Below, piece after piece: positions 49,486 through 58,147 of a stretch of 64,000 nt of DNA. The stretch is from the NCBI RefSeq assembly GCF_016900095.1, contig NZ_JACJJP010000010.1:34962-98961 (forward strand), given 5' to 3'. Each line of letters starts with the position of its first letter. Position 1 is the first letter of the stretch. The stretch comes from Gemmiger formicilis. Lineage in GTDB: Bacteria; Bacillota; Clostridia; Oscillospirales; Ruminococcaceae. Position numbers and translations under genes: made by a program. The notes beneath the pieces are model-generated. The model did no database searches, was not told the origin of the DNA, and saw nothing but the letters and a program-made list of their open reading frames with translations.

Positions 49486-52261
49486 CTATTTTTTCCAATT
49501 CCGTTTCCAGGTTTTCCGGTGCCTTCATCCCGTGTTCCTCCAGCCAGGCCCGCAGACTGGCAAAACGACGCCAGCCTGTTTCTTCGGCAGCCGCAGGCAA
49601 CAGCCGGCGCAGGCAGGCTGCGGCTTCGGGGGTATCCAGCATCTTGCCCAGCAGTGTATCCAGGTGAAACACCTTTCCCAACGGCCGGACCGGACGATAG
49701 GTCACGGCATAGCGCCCGGCCCCCACCCGGCACACCCCCTTATCCACATCCGCAAACAGAGGATTGTTTTCCTTGTACAGTTCTGTCGGCGCAAAGGGCA
49801 GTTCCACCAGTGCGCGGCAGCCGAAGGGAACGGTCAGTTCCAGCGTGAAAAGGCCATCCGTTCCGGTTTTCCAGGCCACCGCATACCGGCCCGCCGCGCT
49901 GCGATATTCGGTACACAAGTGTCCGATGCGCCGGTCCGGCCGCGGCGCTATGCGGACGGTGCGGAATCCGGGGGCCGAATCCATCGGCCGCAGACCGGCG
50001 GCATACTGCCACACCCATTCCAGAACAGCGCCATAGCTGTAATGGTTCAGGCTGTTCATCCCGGTGGAGGAAATCTTTCCGTCGGCATCCAGGCTGTTCC
50101 AGCGCTCCCACACGGTGGTGGCCCCCAGTTTCACCTCATGCAGCCAGCCGGGATACTCCTCCCGGAGCAGCAAATCCCAGGCCAGTTCATCCATCCCGCA
50201 TTGGCTCAGGGTCGGGCAGAGCAAGGGCGTGCCCACAAAACCGGTCCGCAGTTCGTTATCCACCAGAGCCAGGCTTTCCCGCAGCGCCGCCGCGGCACGG
50301 GCCGTGTCCGGCCACAGCCCGTAATGCAGTGTCAGAAGATGGGCCGTCTGTGTGTCCACGCAGCAGCGCCCCGTGGGGGAGAAGTATTCCCCACGGATCC
50401 CTTCCAGCACCTTTTCCGCCAGTTGCTCATACCGGCGGGCTTCTTCCGGCCGTCCCAGCAAAGCTGCTGTGCGGGCCACAATCCGGGCACTGCCCAGATA
50501 GTAGCTGTCTGCAATCAGCCCCTTATCCGTGGCGCCCTGCATGGTGTCCGCCCGGTGTGCCGGATGGTCCAGGGCCAGCCAGTCTCCGAAATGGAAGTGC
50601 CGGCGCCAACCGTGGTCGGTGCCGTCCACCCCGGTGATGTAGTCCACCCAGGCGCGCATGGAGATATACTGTTCCTCCAGAATCCGTTTGTCTCCGCTGA
50701 ACAGGTACAGCACCCAGGGCAGAATGCAGACTGCATCCCCCCAGGCGGCGGAGCAGTCCAGATCTCCGTTGCGCCCTACGCTGGGCACCGTATTGGGTAC
50801 ACGGCCTTCCGCCTGGGCCTGTTCCTCCGCCATGTCATGCAGATACTTGCGGTAAAAGGCGTAATTTTCGGTAAAATAGCAGGCTGTGGGCGCAAAGACC
50901 TGGGCGTCGCCGGTCCAGCCCAGCCGTTCGTCCCGCTGGGGACAGTCGGTGGGCAGATCGATGAAATTGCTGCGCTGCCCCCAGCGCACATTTTCAATCA
51001 GGCGGTTCAGCAGCGGGTGTCCGGTGGTCAGGGTGCCAATGGGCTCCACATCCGACCACAGGGGCAACGCGGTAAAGTCCTCTGCCTTCAGGCCGGGGTA
51101 CCCCTGCACCCGCACATAGCGATATCCGTAAAAGGTAAAATGGGGTTCCAGCACCGCATCCGTCCCCGCCGAGCGCCAGCGGTATTCGGCTGCCGCCGTG
51201 CGCAGATTGTCCCGGTAGAAACAGCCATCCTGGAGCACCTCCCCAAACTGCAGAAGAACCTCCTGCCCGGCCGGCACACCATGTACGTGCAGGCGAAAGA
51301 TACCGGCCAGGTTCTGCCCTATATCCAGCACCTGTTCCCCTGCCGGAGTGCACAGCAGGGTGGCTTTCCGTTCTTCCTGCACCTTGACCGGCAGCGAAAA
51401 CCGAGCCGTCAGGACCCCTTCCGGCTCCCGGCACAGGCGCACCGGTTCTTCCGGTGCGGGCGGCATGGTATCGTCCCTTCCCTCCCCCTCATAAATGCCG
51501 GAAAACACCAGATTGCTGCGCCGCACGCGCCAGCTTTCATCCGTAACCAGGCAGTGCTCCCTTCCGTCGCGGCACCGCACGTGCAGTTCGGCAATCAGCT
51601 TTTTCTCCCGCCCGTAAAAGGGCGGATCACCCGGTCTGGTATCCAGTCCGTACCGGCCGGCATACCAGCCGTTGCCCAGCAGAATCTGCAGCTGTCTGGC
51701 CCCGCCGTTGATGGCCCGGGTCAGATCCAGGGTCTGGTACTGCAGCCAGCGCCGGTAATCCTGGCACCCCGGTGCCAGGTATTCCTCCCCCACCCGCAGG
51801 CCGTCCACATACACTTCATACAGTCCCAGGCCGCATACATACAGCCGGGCGCTGGTTACGGGCCCAAAGTCCGGCAGGTCACGCAGGAAAATGGGATGCC
51901 GGGGGGCTTCCCCTATGCAGGCAACCCATTTTGCCTGCCACGGTTCCTTCTGCTTGGCGGTCTCAAACCACTGGGTTTCTCCGGTTGCCCGTTCCTGGGC
52001 ATCGGTGCATACCGTGACTCGCCAATAATAGCGGGTACGCGGTGCCAACGTCAGCGTCAGTTCCGTGGCCAGAGAATCCAGCTCCGCCTCGCCCGTATCC
52101 GCCGCAACATCCGTGAATGCCGGATCTCGCGCTACTTCCAGGCGCGACGATACCGCCGTATGCCCCGCAGATTCTTCGACCTGCCAGGAAAACACCGGAT
52201 TTTCCAACGCAAATCCCAATGGGTTTTTCAGATGATTGACCCGGCAATGCACAACCCGCAT
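49472..52261 (-). CDS. Glycoside hydrolase family 78 alpha-L-rhamnosidase
   Basis: A 929-residue GH78 enzyme, usual length, without signal peptide. It starts with a fibronectin-like domain (NPVFSWQVEESAG, YYWRVTVCTDAQE) and then beta-sandwich domains (YVCGLGLYEVYVDG, LLGNGWYAGRYG). The (alpha/alpha)6 catalytic barrel carries DCPQRDERLGWTGDAQVF, which includes the acidic residues of the active site, and ends with HYSYGAVLEWVWQYAAGL. It removes terminal L-rhamnose from plant glycosides, pectin side chains or bacterial polysaccharides. ATG 52261 is preferred over an upstream GTG that is too close to GGAG. It is divergent from a membrane AraC regulator that probably controls it. No rhamnose catabolic genes are in the window. 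Confidence 0.94.
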   Translation of the reverse strand: MRVVHCRVNHLKNPLGFALENPVFSWQVEESAGHTAVSSRLEVARDPAFTDVAADTGEAELDSLATELTLTLAPRTRYYWRVTVCTDAQERATGETQWFETAKQKEPWQAKWVACIGEAPRHPIFLRDLPDFGPVTSARLYVCGLGLYEVYVDGLRVGEEYLAPGCQDYRRWLQYQTLDLTRAINGGARQLQILLGNGWYAGRYGLDTRPGDPPFYGREKKLIAELHVRCRDGREHCLVTDESWRVRRSNLVFSGIYEGEGRDDTMPPAPEEPVRLCREPEGVLTARFSLPVKVQEERKATLLCTPAGEQVLDIGQNLAGIFRLHVHGVPAGQEVLLQFGEVLQDGCFYRDNLRTAAAEYRWRSAGTDAVLEPHFTFYGYRYVRVQGYPGLKAEDFTALPLWSDVEPIGTLTTGHPLLNRLIENVRWGQRSNFIDLPTDCPQRDERLGWTGDAQVFAPTACYFTENYAFYRKYLHDMAEEQAQAEGRVPNTVPSVGRNGDLDCSAAWGDAVCILPWVLYLFSGDKRILEEQYISMRAWVDYITGVDGTDHGWRRHFHFGDWLALDHPAHRADTMQGATDKGLIADSYYLGSARIVARTAALLGRPEEARRYEQLAEKVLEGIRGEYFSPTGRCCVDTQTAHLLTLHYGLWPDTARAAAALRESLALVDNELRTGFVGTPLLCPTLSQCGMDELAWDLLLREEYPGWLHEVKLGATTVWERWNSLDADGKISSTGMNSLNHYSYGAVLEWVWQYAAGLRPMDSAPGFRTVRIAPRPDRRIGHLCTEYRSAAGRYAVAWKTGTDGLFTLELTVPFGCRALVELPFAPTELYKENNPLFADVDKGVCRVGAGRYAVTYRPVRPLGKVFHLDTLLGKMLDTPEAAACLRRLLPAAAEETGWRRFASLRAWLEEHGMKAPENLETELEKIAMDR

Positions 52262-52391
52262 ATACAGCACGCTCCTCGCTATTGATGATTGTTCTTTGTT
52301 TTAGATACAAAAATCTATATTATGCATACTCAGTAAATCACATCCGGGGGGACATCCGCAAGCTTCATATTTTTTCATGGCGCTTTTTTGA

Positions 52392-52404
52392 CGTTGCTGC
52401 AACG
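52392..52404. promoter_or_regulatory. Dyad in the GH78/AraC intergenic region
   Basis: CGTTG ctg CAACG is a perfect 5-3-5 inverted repeat. It lies about 40 bases upstream of the -35 box of the AraC gene and between the two divergent genes. It is a candidate regulator site; no clear GH78 promoter could be picked out in this gap. Confidence 0.4.
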
Positions 52405-52442
52405 AGCAGGGCAAAAAACAACGCTGCCGAAAAATATGATGT

Positions 52443-52472
52443 TTGACACCGTGTACGCGTAGTAGATATAAT
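52443..52472 (+). promoter_or_regulatory. Promoter of the membrane AraC regulator
   Basis: Consensus TTGACA (52443-52448) and TATAAT (52467-52472) have an 18-base spacer. Confidence 0.75.
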
Positions 52473-52538
52473 TCTATATGTATGGACTGCTGTGGCAACG
52501 CGGTCCTGTCTGCATTTTGAACAGGGGGAGGGTTCTGA

Positions 52539-54812
52539 ATGCCGGATACTTCACCACACAAAAAAGGACGTTTGCGCCGGGAACGCGCATTGACCGTTGT
52601 GATCGGCGGTGCGGTTCTGGCCGTACTGATCTTTTCGTTTTCTCTGCTGCTGGTCAACATCAACCGCGTAAATCAAAGTACGGAACGGGTACTGAACGCC
52701 CAGGCCGAAACCGTGGCCCATCAGACCACCGACCTGCTGAACAGCTATGCCCGCCTTTGCGAAACGCTGACTGCCAATCAATCGCTGGACTCCTTTGCCG
52801 GATATGACGGCAGTGAAGGGGAAGAGGCCCTGACCGTGGCCGGCTATTCTTTGCGCAAAGACCTGAACTCTCTGGTGGCCATGTATGGTTCGGACATCAA
52901 TACCCTGGCCGTGTATTTTACCAACAGCGATGCGGTGATCACCATGGCCCGGCAGCTGACCCGGGAACAGAATCATCTGTTTTTTGACAGCTACCCGGAT
53001 CTTTCCCCTGCCGTTTTGCAGCAGATTCCCATGGGGCAGAATTGGCTGACCCATTTTTCCACCGACACGGACAGCCATTGTTATATCATCCGCCGCATTT
53101 CCAACCAGGGAAACACCGTGGCCTATGCCATGGTGGAATTTGATCTGGATGGATTCGTGACCCGCATTTCGCCGGACAACAGCTGTCTGTTTGTGGGCAA
53201 CGCAGACGAGATCCTGTATTGCCGCACCGAAAACGAAGACGTGCTGGAAAGCCTGTCCCAGACCAGCGAAGTCACCAAACAGACGCTGGAAGACTGCCGG
53301 TATATCACCGTCGTATCCGAAACCAATCTGCCGGATGTGCGGATTCTGGTGGGCGTTTCCACCGAGGAACTTGTCCAGATCCAGTGGATTTCGCTGGTGG
53401 TCATGGCGGCCACCGGCATTCTGGTGCTGGCCAGCATTGTGATCCTGGTATTCTGGCTGAACAGACAGCTGTTTGCTCCCGTGGAATATCTGCTGGAAAC
53501 CACCCGCCGCGAGGCCGGGGATGTGCAGAACAGCCTGCGTTCCATTGCGGAAGACTTTGTGGCCGCCAAACTCGACAACGATACCATGCGCCGGGAGCGC
53601 AGCAGTATCCTGCCGCTGGCCCTGGGACGGCAGCTCAACCGTATGACGGAATCTTCCAGCAGCGAGGATACCTTGCTCTGTGCCCAATCCAGCCTGTTGC
53701 TGGCCGGACTGCGCGACGGAGAAGGCTATGCACTGTTTGCCGTTTGCTGCGCGGAAGACCGCAGCAATTTCTTCAAGGATATGCGCCACGACCCGCGTCT
53801 GACCACCCAGGGAGATCTGTTCCACTATCTGCTCAACAATGTGCTGACCGACCTGGTGTTTCAGGATTTTCCCGGTACGGTGGCGCCTTTCCGGGACGAA
53901 TGGTTCCTGGTCATCCTGTCCTGCGGCAGCGCGGCCGACGCTGAACAGATCGAAACCATTGTGCAGAAGCTGCTGGATACCTATGAAAAGACCTTCGATG
54001 CCACCTTGGTGACCACCCACACATTCTGGGGCACCACACCGGCGGAATTTGCCCGCTCGGTGTTCTCCATTTCGCAGGAAATTTCTTACATGGACTTCTG
54101 GGGTTCCAATCGGGAAGCCGGCGCCGACGACGGTATGGAGGATACCTTTCCTTTGTATCGCAAACTGATCCGCAAGGTTTTTGCCCGCCTGAATCTGGAG
54201 GATTACGACAGCATTCCCGCCTTGCTGGACGAACTGTTCGCTCAGACCCTGCCCAGCGGGATGGAAGACCTGCAGACCACCAAGCACCGGATCTATGCCC
54301 TGTCAGCCCTGATTCTGGCCAGCATAGACGAACAACTGGGCGGAGACCGGAATTTTACGGTAGTGAACAGCTTTGAGCAGCGCCTGTACCACACCGAAAA
54401 CATTGCGGATTTCAAGAAAGAACTGACAGCCATCCTGAACGAACTGGCCGCCTACAAAAAGGCCGAAAACAACACGGCGGCCGTTCCCAGCAAAATGGAG
54501 GAGGTCAAGCAGTACATTCTGGAGCATTATACCGAAAACGAGCTGACCGCCTCTTCCATCGCCGCCGAATTCCAGATGAGCGGGTCCTATTTGTCCCGCG
54601 CATTCAAGGAACACACCGGTACCAACATTCTGGACTACATTCAGAAGCTGCGGGTGGAAAAAGCAAAAACACTGCTTGCCACCGAGTCCGTAAAGGTAGT
54701 GGCCCAGCAGGTGGGATTCTGGGATACCCAGGGCCTGGTGCGGGCGTTCAAAAAGCACGAGGGCGTGACCCCCAGCGAATTCCGCAAGCTCCGCGAAACG
54801 CCGCAGAGCTGA
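52539..54812 (+). CDS. Membrane-anchored AraC-family regulator (YesS-like)
   Basis: A 757-residue sensor-regulator. Helix 1 spans about 17-39 and helix 2 about 283-307. The 240 residues between lie outside the cell and resemble a Cache-type sensor. After helix 2 comes a long linker domain, then two AraC helix-turn-helix motifs at the C-terminus (LTASSIAAEFQMSGSYLSRAFKEHTG; VKVVAQQVGFWDTQGLVRAFKKHEG). Such proteins sense an extracellular ligand or binding-protein complex and activate sugar genes directly from the membrane. ATG 52539 has GGGAGG upstream. It faces the GH78 gene, its most likely target; the importer operon beyond is a second candidate. Confidence 0.92.
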   Translation: MPDTSPHKKGRLRRERALTVVIGGAVLAVLIFSFSLLLVNINRVNQSTERVLNAQAETVAHQTTDLLNSYARLCETLTANQSLDSFAGYDGSEGEEALTVAGYSLRKDLNSLVAMYGSDINTLAVYFTNSDAVITMARQLTREQNHLFFDSYPDLSPAVLQQIPMGQNWLTHFSTDTDSHCYIIRRISNQGNTVAYAMVEFDLDGFVTRISPDNSCLFVGNADEILYCRTENEDVLESLSQTSEVTKQTLEDCRYITVVSETNLPDVRILVGVSTEELVQIQWISLVVMAATGILVLASIVILVFWLNRQLFAPVEYLLETTRREAGDVQNSLRSIAEDFVAAKLDNDTMRRERSSILPLALGRQLNRMTESSSSEDTLLCAQSSLLLAGLRDGEGYALFAVCCAEDRSNFFKDMRHDPRLTTQGDLFHYLLNNVLTDLVFQDFPGTVAPFRDEWFLVILSCGSAADAEQIETIVQKLLDTYEKTFDATLVTTHTFWGTTPAEFARSVFSISQEISYMDFWGSNREAGADDGMEDTFPLYRKLIRKVFARLNLEDYDSIPALLDELFAQTLPSGMEDLQTTKHRIYALSALILASIDEQLGGDRNFTVVNSFEQRLYHTENIADFKKELTAILNELAAYKKAENNTAAVPSKMEEVKQYILEHYTENELTASSIAAEFQMSGSYLSRAFKEHTGTNILDYIQKLRVEKAKTLLATESVKVVAQQVGFWDTQGLVRAFKKHEGVTPSEFRKLRETPQS

Positions 54813-54865
54813 CGGGCACGGAATTTGTCCCGGCATTGCCGTGGGAAGCGATTTTCCGCAACCAA

Positions 54866-54903
54866 AAAGGAGCAGCAGAACCATATGGTTCTGCTGCTCC
54901 TTT
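54866..54903. terminator. Bidirectional terminator after the AraC gene
   Basis: This is an uninterrupted palindrome with 19-base arms (54866-54884, 54885-54903), flanked by A and T runs. It lies between the AraC gene and the convergent DUF1643 gene. Confidence 0.9.
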
Positions 54904-54921
54904 GTTTTGTCCTTTGCCGCC

Positions 54922-55542
54922 TTACAGGCTTTGCGCCAGATACCCGGCCACATCAAAATCATCCAGGGTGCAGTCCTTGCGCAGGTACAGCGGATGGTGG
55001 GGGTGGCCCTTTTTGGAGCGGGCGCCGGCGGAATACCAGCGGGCCCCCAGCTCGTTGCCGATTTCGATCATATCCCGCAGGCAGGTCGCCAGGTAGGGGC
55101 GCTTTTCGATGATGGTGCCCCAGGCAGCCCAGACGGCGGGGGCACCGCTGCGGGTCTGTTCCAATGCCCAGCGGAAAGCGGCCATGTTCTCCCGGTGCAG
55201 CACCGGGTTGCAGGTCTTTTCCATATCGTCGGGGCGGGTGGCCCGCTGGGCGTAGACGTTGAACATGATGAAGCTGTCATACCCGTTGCCCAGGGCGATG
55301 CGCTCCACCGACTTGAGGGTGTTGTCCAGGTCGTTGGGGGCGGCGGTGGACGGGTTGATGCCCACGCAGATCAGCGGCTTTTCGCCGGCGGTGCCCAGGA
55401 TATAACGGTAATCACAGTACATACTGGGAACATAGAGCCAACGGGTAACGTCGTAGTCCTCATGGGGCAGGCGGGCCTGGGCCAGCGCCTGGGCAAAGGG
55501 CTGGATCACCTGCCCGGCGGTATCTTGGGTGGGAATGTGCAT
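54922..55542 (-). CDS. DUF1643-family protein
   Basis: A 206-residue cytoplasmic protein. DYRYILG, CVGINPSTAAPNDLDNTLKSVERIA, GYDSFIMFNVYAQRATRPDDM and AAWG are the conserved blocks of DUF1643. The motif NPSTA with the following Asp/Asn/Thr is invariant in that family, but no biochemical function is known; a nucleic-acid or phage-related role is sometimes suggested by context elsewhere. It is divergent from sfsA and ends at a shared terminator. ATG 55542 follows AAGGAGG. Confidence 0.8.
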   Translation of the reverse strand: MHIPTQDTAGQVIQPFAQALAQARLPHEDYDVTRWLYVPSMYCDYRYILGTAGEKPLICVGINPSTAAPNDLDNTLKSVERIALGNGYDSFIMFNVYAQRATRPDDMEKTCNPVLHRENMAAFRWALEQTRSGAPAVWAAWGTIIEKRPYLATCLRDMIEIGNELGARWYSAGARSKKGHPHHPLYLRKDCTLDDFDVAGYLAQSL

Positions 55543-55565
55543 GGGAAGACCTCCTTGCGGGCGGC

Positions 55566-55594
55566 TTGCACACTCTGCCGCCCGATGCTATACT
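55566..55594 (+). promoter_or_regulatory. Promoter of sfsA
   Basis: TTGCAC (55566-55571) and TATACT (55589-55594) have a 17-base spacer, 32 bases before the ATG. Confidence 0.7.
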
Positions 55595-55626
55595 CACCCT
55601 ATCAGGATACAGGCAGGAGAGAAACA

Positions 55627-56310
55627 ATGCAATACCAAACCGTCAAAGAAGGTCGTTTTTTGTCCCGGCCCAACCGTTTTGTGGCCCATGTGGAGCTGGA
55701 CGGGACCGAGGAGATCGTCCATGTGAAGAATACCGGCCGCTGCCGGGAACTGCTGGTGCCGGGGGCCCGGGTGTACCTGGCCGATTCCGGCAATCCCCAC
55801 CGCAAGACCCGGTACGACCTGATCGGGGTAGAAAAGGGCCCGCTGCTGGTGAACATGGACTCCCAGGCCACCAACCGGGTGTTCGGGGAGTGGGCCGGGG
55901 CCGGAAACTTCCGCCCCGGGCTGACTCTGCTGCGCCCCGAGACGGTGTGGGGCAATTCCCGCTTTGATTTTTACTGGGAAGCCACCGGCGGCCGCAAGGG
56001 ATTTGTGGAGGTGAAAGGGGTCACCCTGGAAGAGAACGGCCATGCCCGATTTCCCGACGCCCCCACCCTGCGGGGGGTGAAACATCTGGAAGAGCTGACC
56101 CGCTGCCGGGCCGAAGGGTACGAAGCCACCGTCTGTTTTGTGCTGCAGATGGGCGGCATGGTGGATTTTGGCCCCAACGACCTCACCCATCCGGCTTTCG
56201 GCGACGCGCTGCGCCGGGCCGCCGCAGCCGGGGTGGAGGTGCTGGCCATGGAATGTACCGTCACTCCCGACACCCTGACCATCCACAAACCGGTTCCGGT
56301 GCGGCTGTGA
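55627..56310 (+). CDS. sfsA: SfsA family DNA-binding/nuclease-fold protein
   Basis: A 227-residue protein with the whole SfsA pattern: GRFLSRPNRFVAHVEL, VKNTGRCRELLVPGARVYLAD, RKTRYDLIGVEKG, NRVFGEW, SRFDFYW with FVEVKGVTLEENGHARFPDAPT, and CFVLQMGGMVDFGPND. SfsA was named for sugar-fermentation stimulation in E. coli. It has an N-terminal OB-like fold and a restriction-endonuclease-like core, seen here in the D-x(n)-E-V-K arrangement. Its actual role is unsettled. ATG 55627 follows AGGAGAG. It is monocistronic, ending at a terminator shared with icd. Confidence 0.94.
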   Translation: MQYQTVKEGRFLSRPNRFVAHVELDGTEEIVHVKNTGRCRELLVPGARVYLADSGNPHRKTRYDLIGVEKGPLLVNMDSQATNRVFGEWAGAGNFRPGLTLLRPETVWGNSRFDFYWEATGGRKGFVEVKGVTLEENGHARFPDAPTLRGVKHLEELTRCRAEGYEATVCFVLQMGGMVDFGPNDLTHPAFGDALRRAAAAGVEVLAMECTVTPDTLTIHKPVPVRL

Positions 56311-56322
56311 GCCCCCGGACAT

Positions 56323-56363
56323 ACAAAACAGCCGCCTCCTTATCCGGGAGGCGGCTGCTTGTT
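56323..56363. terminator. Bidirectional terminator between sfsA and icd
   Basis: Eleven-base perfect arms (56329-56339, 56347-56357), with ACAAAA on one side and TTGTTT on the other, lie between convergent genes. Confidence 0.88.
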
Positions 56364-56377
56364 TCATGCGGGAAAAA

Positions 56378-57592
56378 TCAGGCCAGAGCCTTTTCCATAC
56401 GGGCGCGGATTTCCTTGAGGAATTCCAGGGAAGTGACCTTGCGGGCCGGGGTCTCCCCTTCCCACATGGCGCACAGGTCGCCGGTCATGACGCCGGACTC
56501 GATGGTGTCGATGGTGGCTTTTTCCAGGGCATCGGCAAATTTGCCCAGGGCGTCGATGCCGTCCAGCTCGCCGCGCTTGCGCAGGGCGCCGGACCAGGCA
56601 AAGAGGGTGGCCACCGGGTTGGTGGAGGTCTCCTCCCCCTTCAGGTACTTGTAATAGTGGCGGGTGACGGTGCCGTGGGCGGCCTCATACTCATAGTTGC
56701 CGTCCGGAGAAACCAGCACCGAGGTCATCATGGCCAGGGAACCGAAGGCGGTGGAGACCATATCGCTCATCACGTCGCCGTCATAGTTCTTGCAAGCCCA
56801 GATGAAGCCGCCCTTGGAGCGGATGACCCGGGCCACGGCGTCATCGATGAGGGTGTAGAAGTATTCGATGCCCAGGGCCTCGAATTTTTCCTTATACTCG
56901 GCGTCGTAGATTTCCTGGAAGATGTCCTTGAAGGTGTGGTCGTACTTCTTGGAGATGGTATCCTTGGTGGAGAACCACAGGTCCTGCTTGGTGTCCACGG
57001 CGAACTGGAAGCAGGAACGGGCGAAGGAGGTGATGGAGCTGTCCTTGTTGAACTGGCCCTGAATCACACCGGCGCCGTCAAAATCGTTGATGGTCTCCCG
57101 GAAGGTGGTGCCGTCCGCCCCGGTAAAGACCAATTCGGCCTTGCCCGGGCCGGGAACGCGGTATTCGGTGGCGCGGTACACGTCACCGAAGGCGTGACGG
57201 GCGATGGTGATGGGCTTCTGCCAGGTGCGCACCACCGGAGAGATGCCCTTGACCATGATGGGCGCCCGGAAGACGGTGCCGTCCAGAATGGCGCGGATGG
57301 TACCGTTGGGGCTCTTCCACATCTGGGTCAGGTTGTATTCCTGCACCCGTTGGGCGTTGGGGGTGATGGTGGCGCACTTGACCGCCACGCCGTACTTCTT
57401 GTTGGCGTTGGCCGCGTCCACCGTCACCTGGTCTTTGGTTTCCTCCCGGTGGACCAGGCCCAGGTCGTAGTACTCGGTCTTCAGGTCCACGAAGGGCAGA
57501 ATGACCTCGTCCTTGATCTGCTTCCACAGAATGCGGGTCATCTCGTCGCCGTCCATCTCCACCAGGGGAGTGGTCATCTTGATCTTTTCCAT
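56378..57592 (-). CDS. icd: NADP-dependent isocitrate dehydrogenase, eukaryotic-like type
   Basis: A 404-residue enzyme converting isocitrate to 2-oxoglutarate and CO2 with NADP+. It has [19 protein letters not shown] at the start, [20 protein letters not shown] (substrate Ser/Asn loop), [10 protein letters not shown], the metal-binding Asp cluster [12 protein letters not shown], and the NADP region [13 protein letters not shown]. Length and motifs match the homodimeric group shared with eukaryotes and not the E. coli type. ATG 57592 follows AGGAAAG; the longer frame crosses the leader. It is monocistronic with a good promoter. It supplies 2-oxoglutarate for glutamate and NADPH for biosynthesis. 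Confidence 0.96.
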   Translation of the reverse strand: MEKIKMTTPLVEMDGDEMTRILWKQIKDEVILPFVDLKTEYYDLGLVHREETKDQVTVDAANANKKYGVAVKCATITPNAQRVQEYNLTQMWKSPNGTIRAILDGTVFRAPIMVKGISPVVRTWQKPITIARHAFGDVYRATEYRVPGPGKAELVFTGADGTTFRETINDFDGAGVIQGQFNKDSSITSFARSCFQFAVDTKQDLWFSTKDTISKKYDHTFKDIFQEIYDAEYKEKFEALGIEYFYTLIDDAVARVIRSKGGFIWACKNYDGDVMSDMVSTAFGSLAMMTSVLVSPDGNYEYEAAHGTVTRHYYKYLKGEETSTNPVATLFAWSGALRKRGELDGIDALGKFADALEKATIDTIESGVMTGDLCAMWEGETPARKVTSLEFLKEIRARMEKALA

Positions 57593-57699
57593 TGGTACTT
57601 TCCTCATTTCTGTCGGACCGGTCACCCCGGGCCCGTTACTGGTTCCGCGCCGCTGGCGGCACGGACATGACAAGTTCGGATGGATTGAGATATGTCCCT

Positions 57700-57728
57700 A
57701 TTATAATGCGCAGGGCAGGATTGCGCAA
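57700..57728 (-). promoter_or_regulatory. Promoter of icd
   Basis: Minus-strand TTGCGC (57723-57728) and consensus TATAAT (57700-57705) have a 17-base spacer. The leader is about 100 bases. Confidence 0.7.
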
Positions 57729-57752
57729 GCACCGCCCTGCGCAATCCTGCCC
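57709..57752. repeat. Overlapping inverted repeats at the icd promoter
   Basis: A perfect 15-base inverted repeat (57713-57727, 57738-57752) covers the -35 region. A second pairing, GCGCAGGGC (57709-57717) with GCCCTGCGC (57734-57742), shares bases with it, so the two stems exclude each other. It may end the small upstream gene or bind a regulator. Confidence 0.55.
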
Positions 57753-57756
57753 GCTT

Positions 57757-57939
57757 TCATTCTTCCCGGCGGTAAAAATACAGCGCCGCCAGCCCGATCA
57801 GCAGCGGAAACCCCACGATGCCGTAGTTGACGCCCCAGACGCCCCGGGCCGCCACCCCGGCGGCCACCGTGGGAATCCCGTTGAACAGCAGGGAGAGCAG
57901 CATCACGATGGCCACGACCAGACAAACCTTCTTTTTCAC
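57757..57939 (-). CDS. Small two-helix membrane protein
   Basis: A 60-residue product with two hydrophobic helices, VCLVVAIVMLLSLLFNGIPTV and GIVGFPLLIGLAALYFY, and a charged end (YRREE). No family is recognised. The start is GTG 57939 with GAGGTG upstream; no ATG is available. A promoter at the right distance (57986-58014) supports a real gene. The role is unknown. Confidence 0.6.
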   Translation of the reverse strand: MKKKVCLVVAIVMLLSLLFNGIPTVAAGVAARGVWGVNYGIVGFPLLIGLAALYFYRREE

Positions 57940-57985
57940 GGGAGCACCTCACTTTTGCCGGAACGGACCCGGCTTTTCTGTAAAA

Positions 57986-58014
57986 ATTGTACCACACAGC
58001 GGCGGGCGTTGCCA
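57986..58014 (-). promoter_or_regulatory. Promoter of the small membrane protein gene
   Basis: Minus-strand TGGCAA (58009-58014) and TACAAT (57986-57991) have a 17-base spacer, about 40 bases before the GTG. Confidence 0.6.
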
Positions 58015-58033
58015 CCTTTTGCAAGAAAAATCC

Positions 58034-58052
58034 GCTTTCCCAGGCGGAAAGC
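58034..58052. promoter_or_regulatory. Dyad upstream of the first lipoprotein gene
   Basis: GCTTTCC caggc GGAAAGC is a perfect 7-5-7 inverted repeat about 95 bases before the lipoprotein ATG. It could be an operator or a small stem; no firm plus-strand promoter was found here. Confidence 0.4.
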
Positions 58053-58147
58053 TATACCCCCTTCCCCGTTTTCTATGTTAAAATGAAACAAAACGGCATT
58101 GCGGGAAGATACAATACAATCCCCTATCCCGCGGGAAAGGAAGAATC

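Noticed and set aside
49463..52285. Plus-strand frame of 940 codons over the GH78 gene
   Set aside because: GH78 motifs on the minus strand are unambiguous, and the plus frame is a composition artefact.
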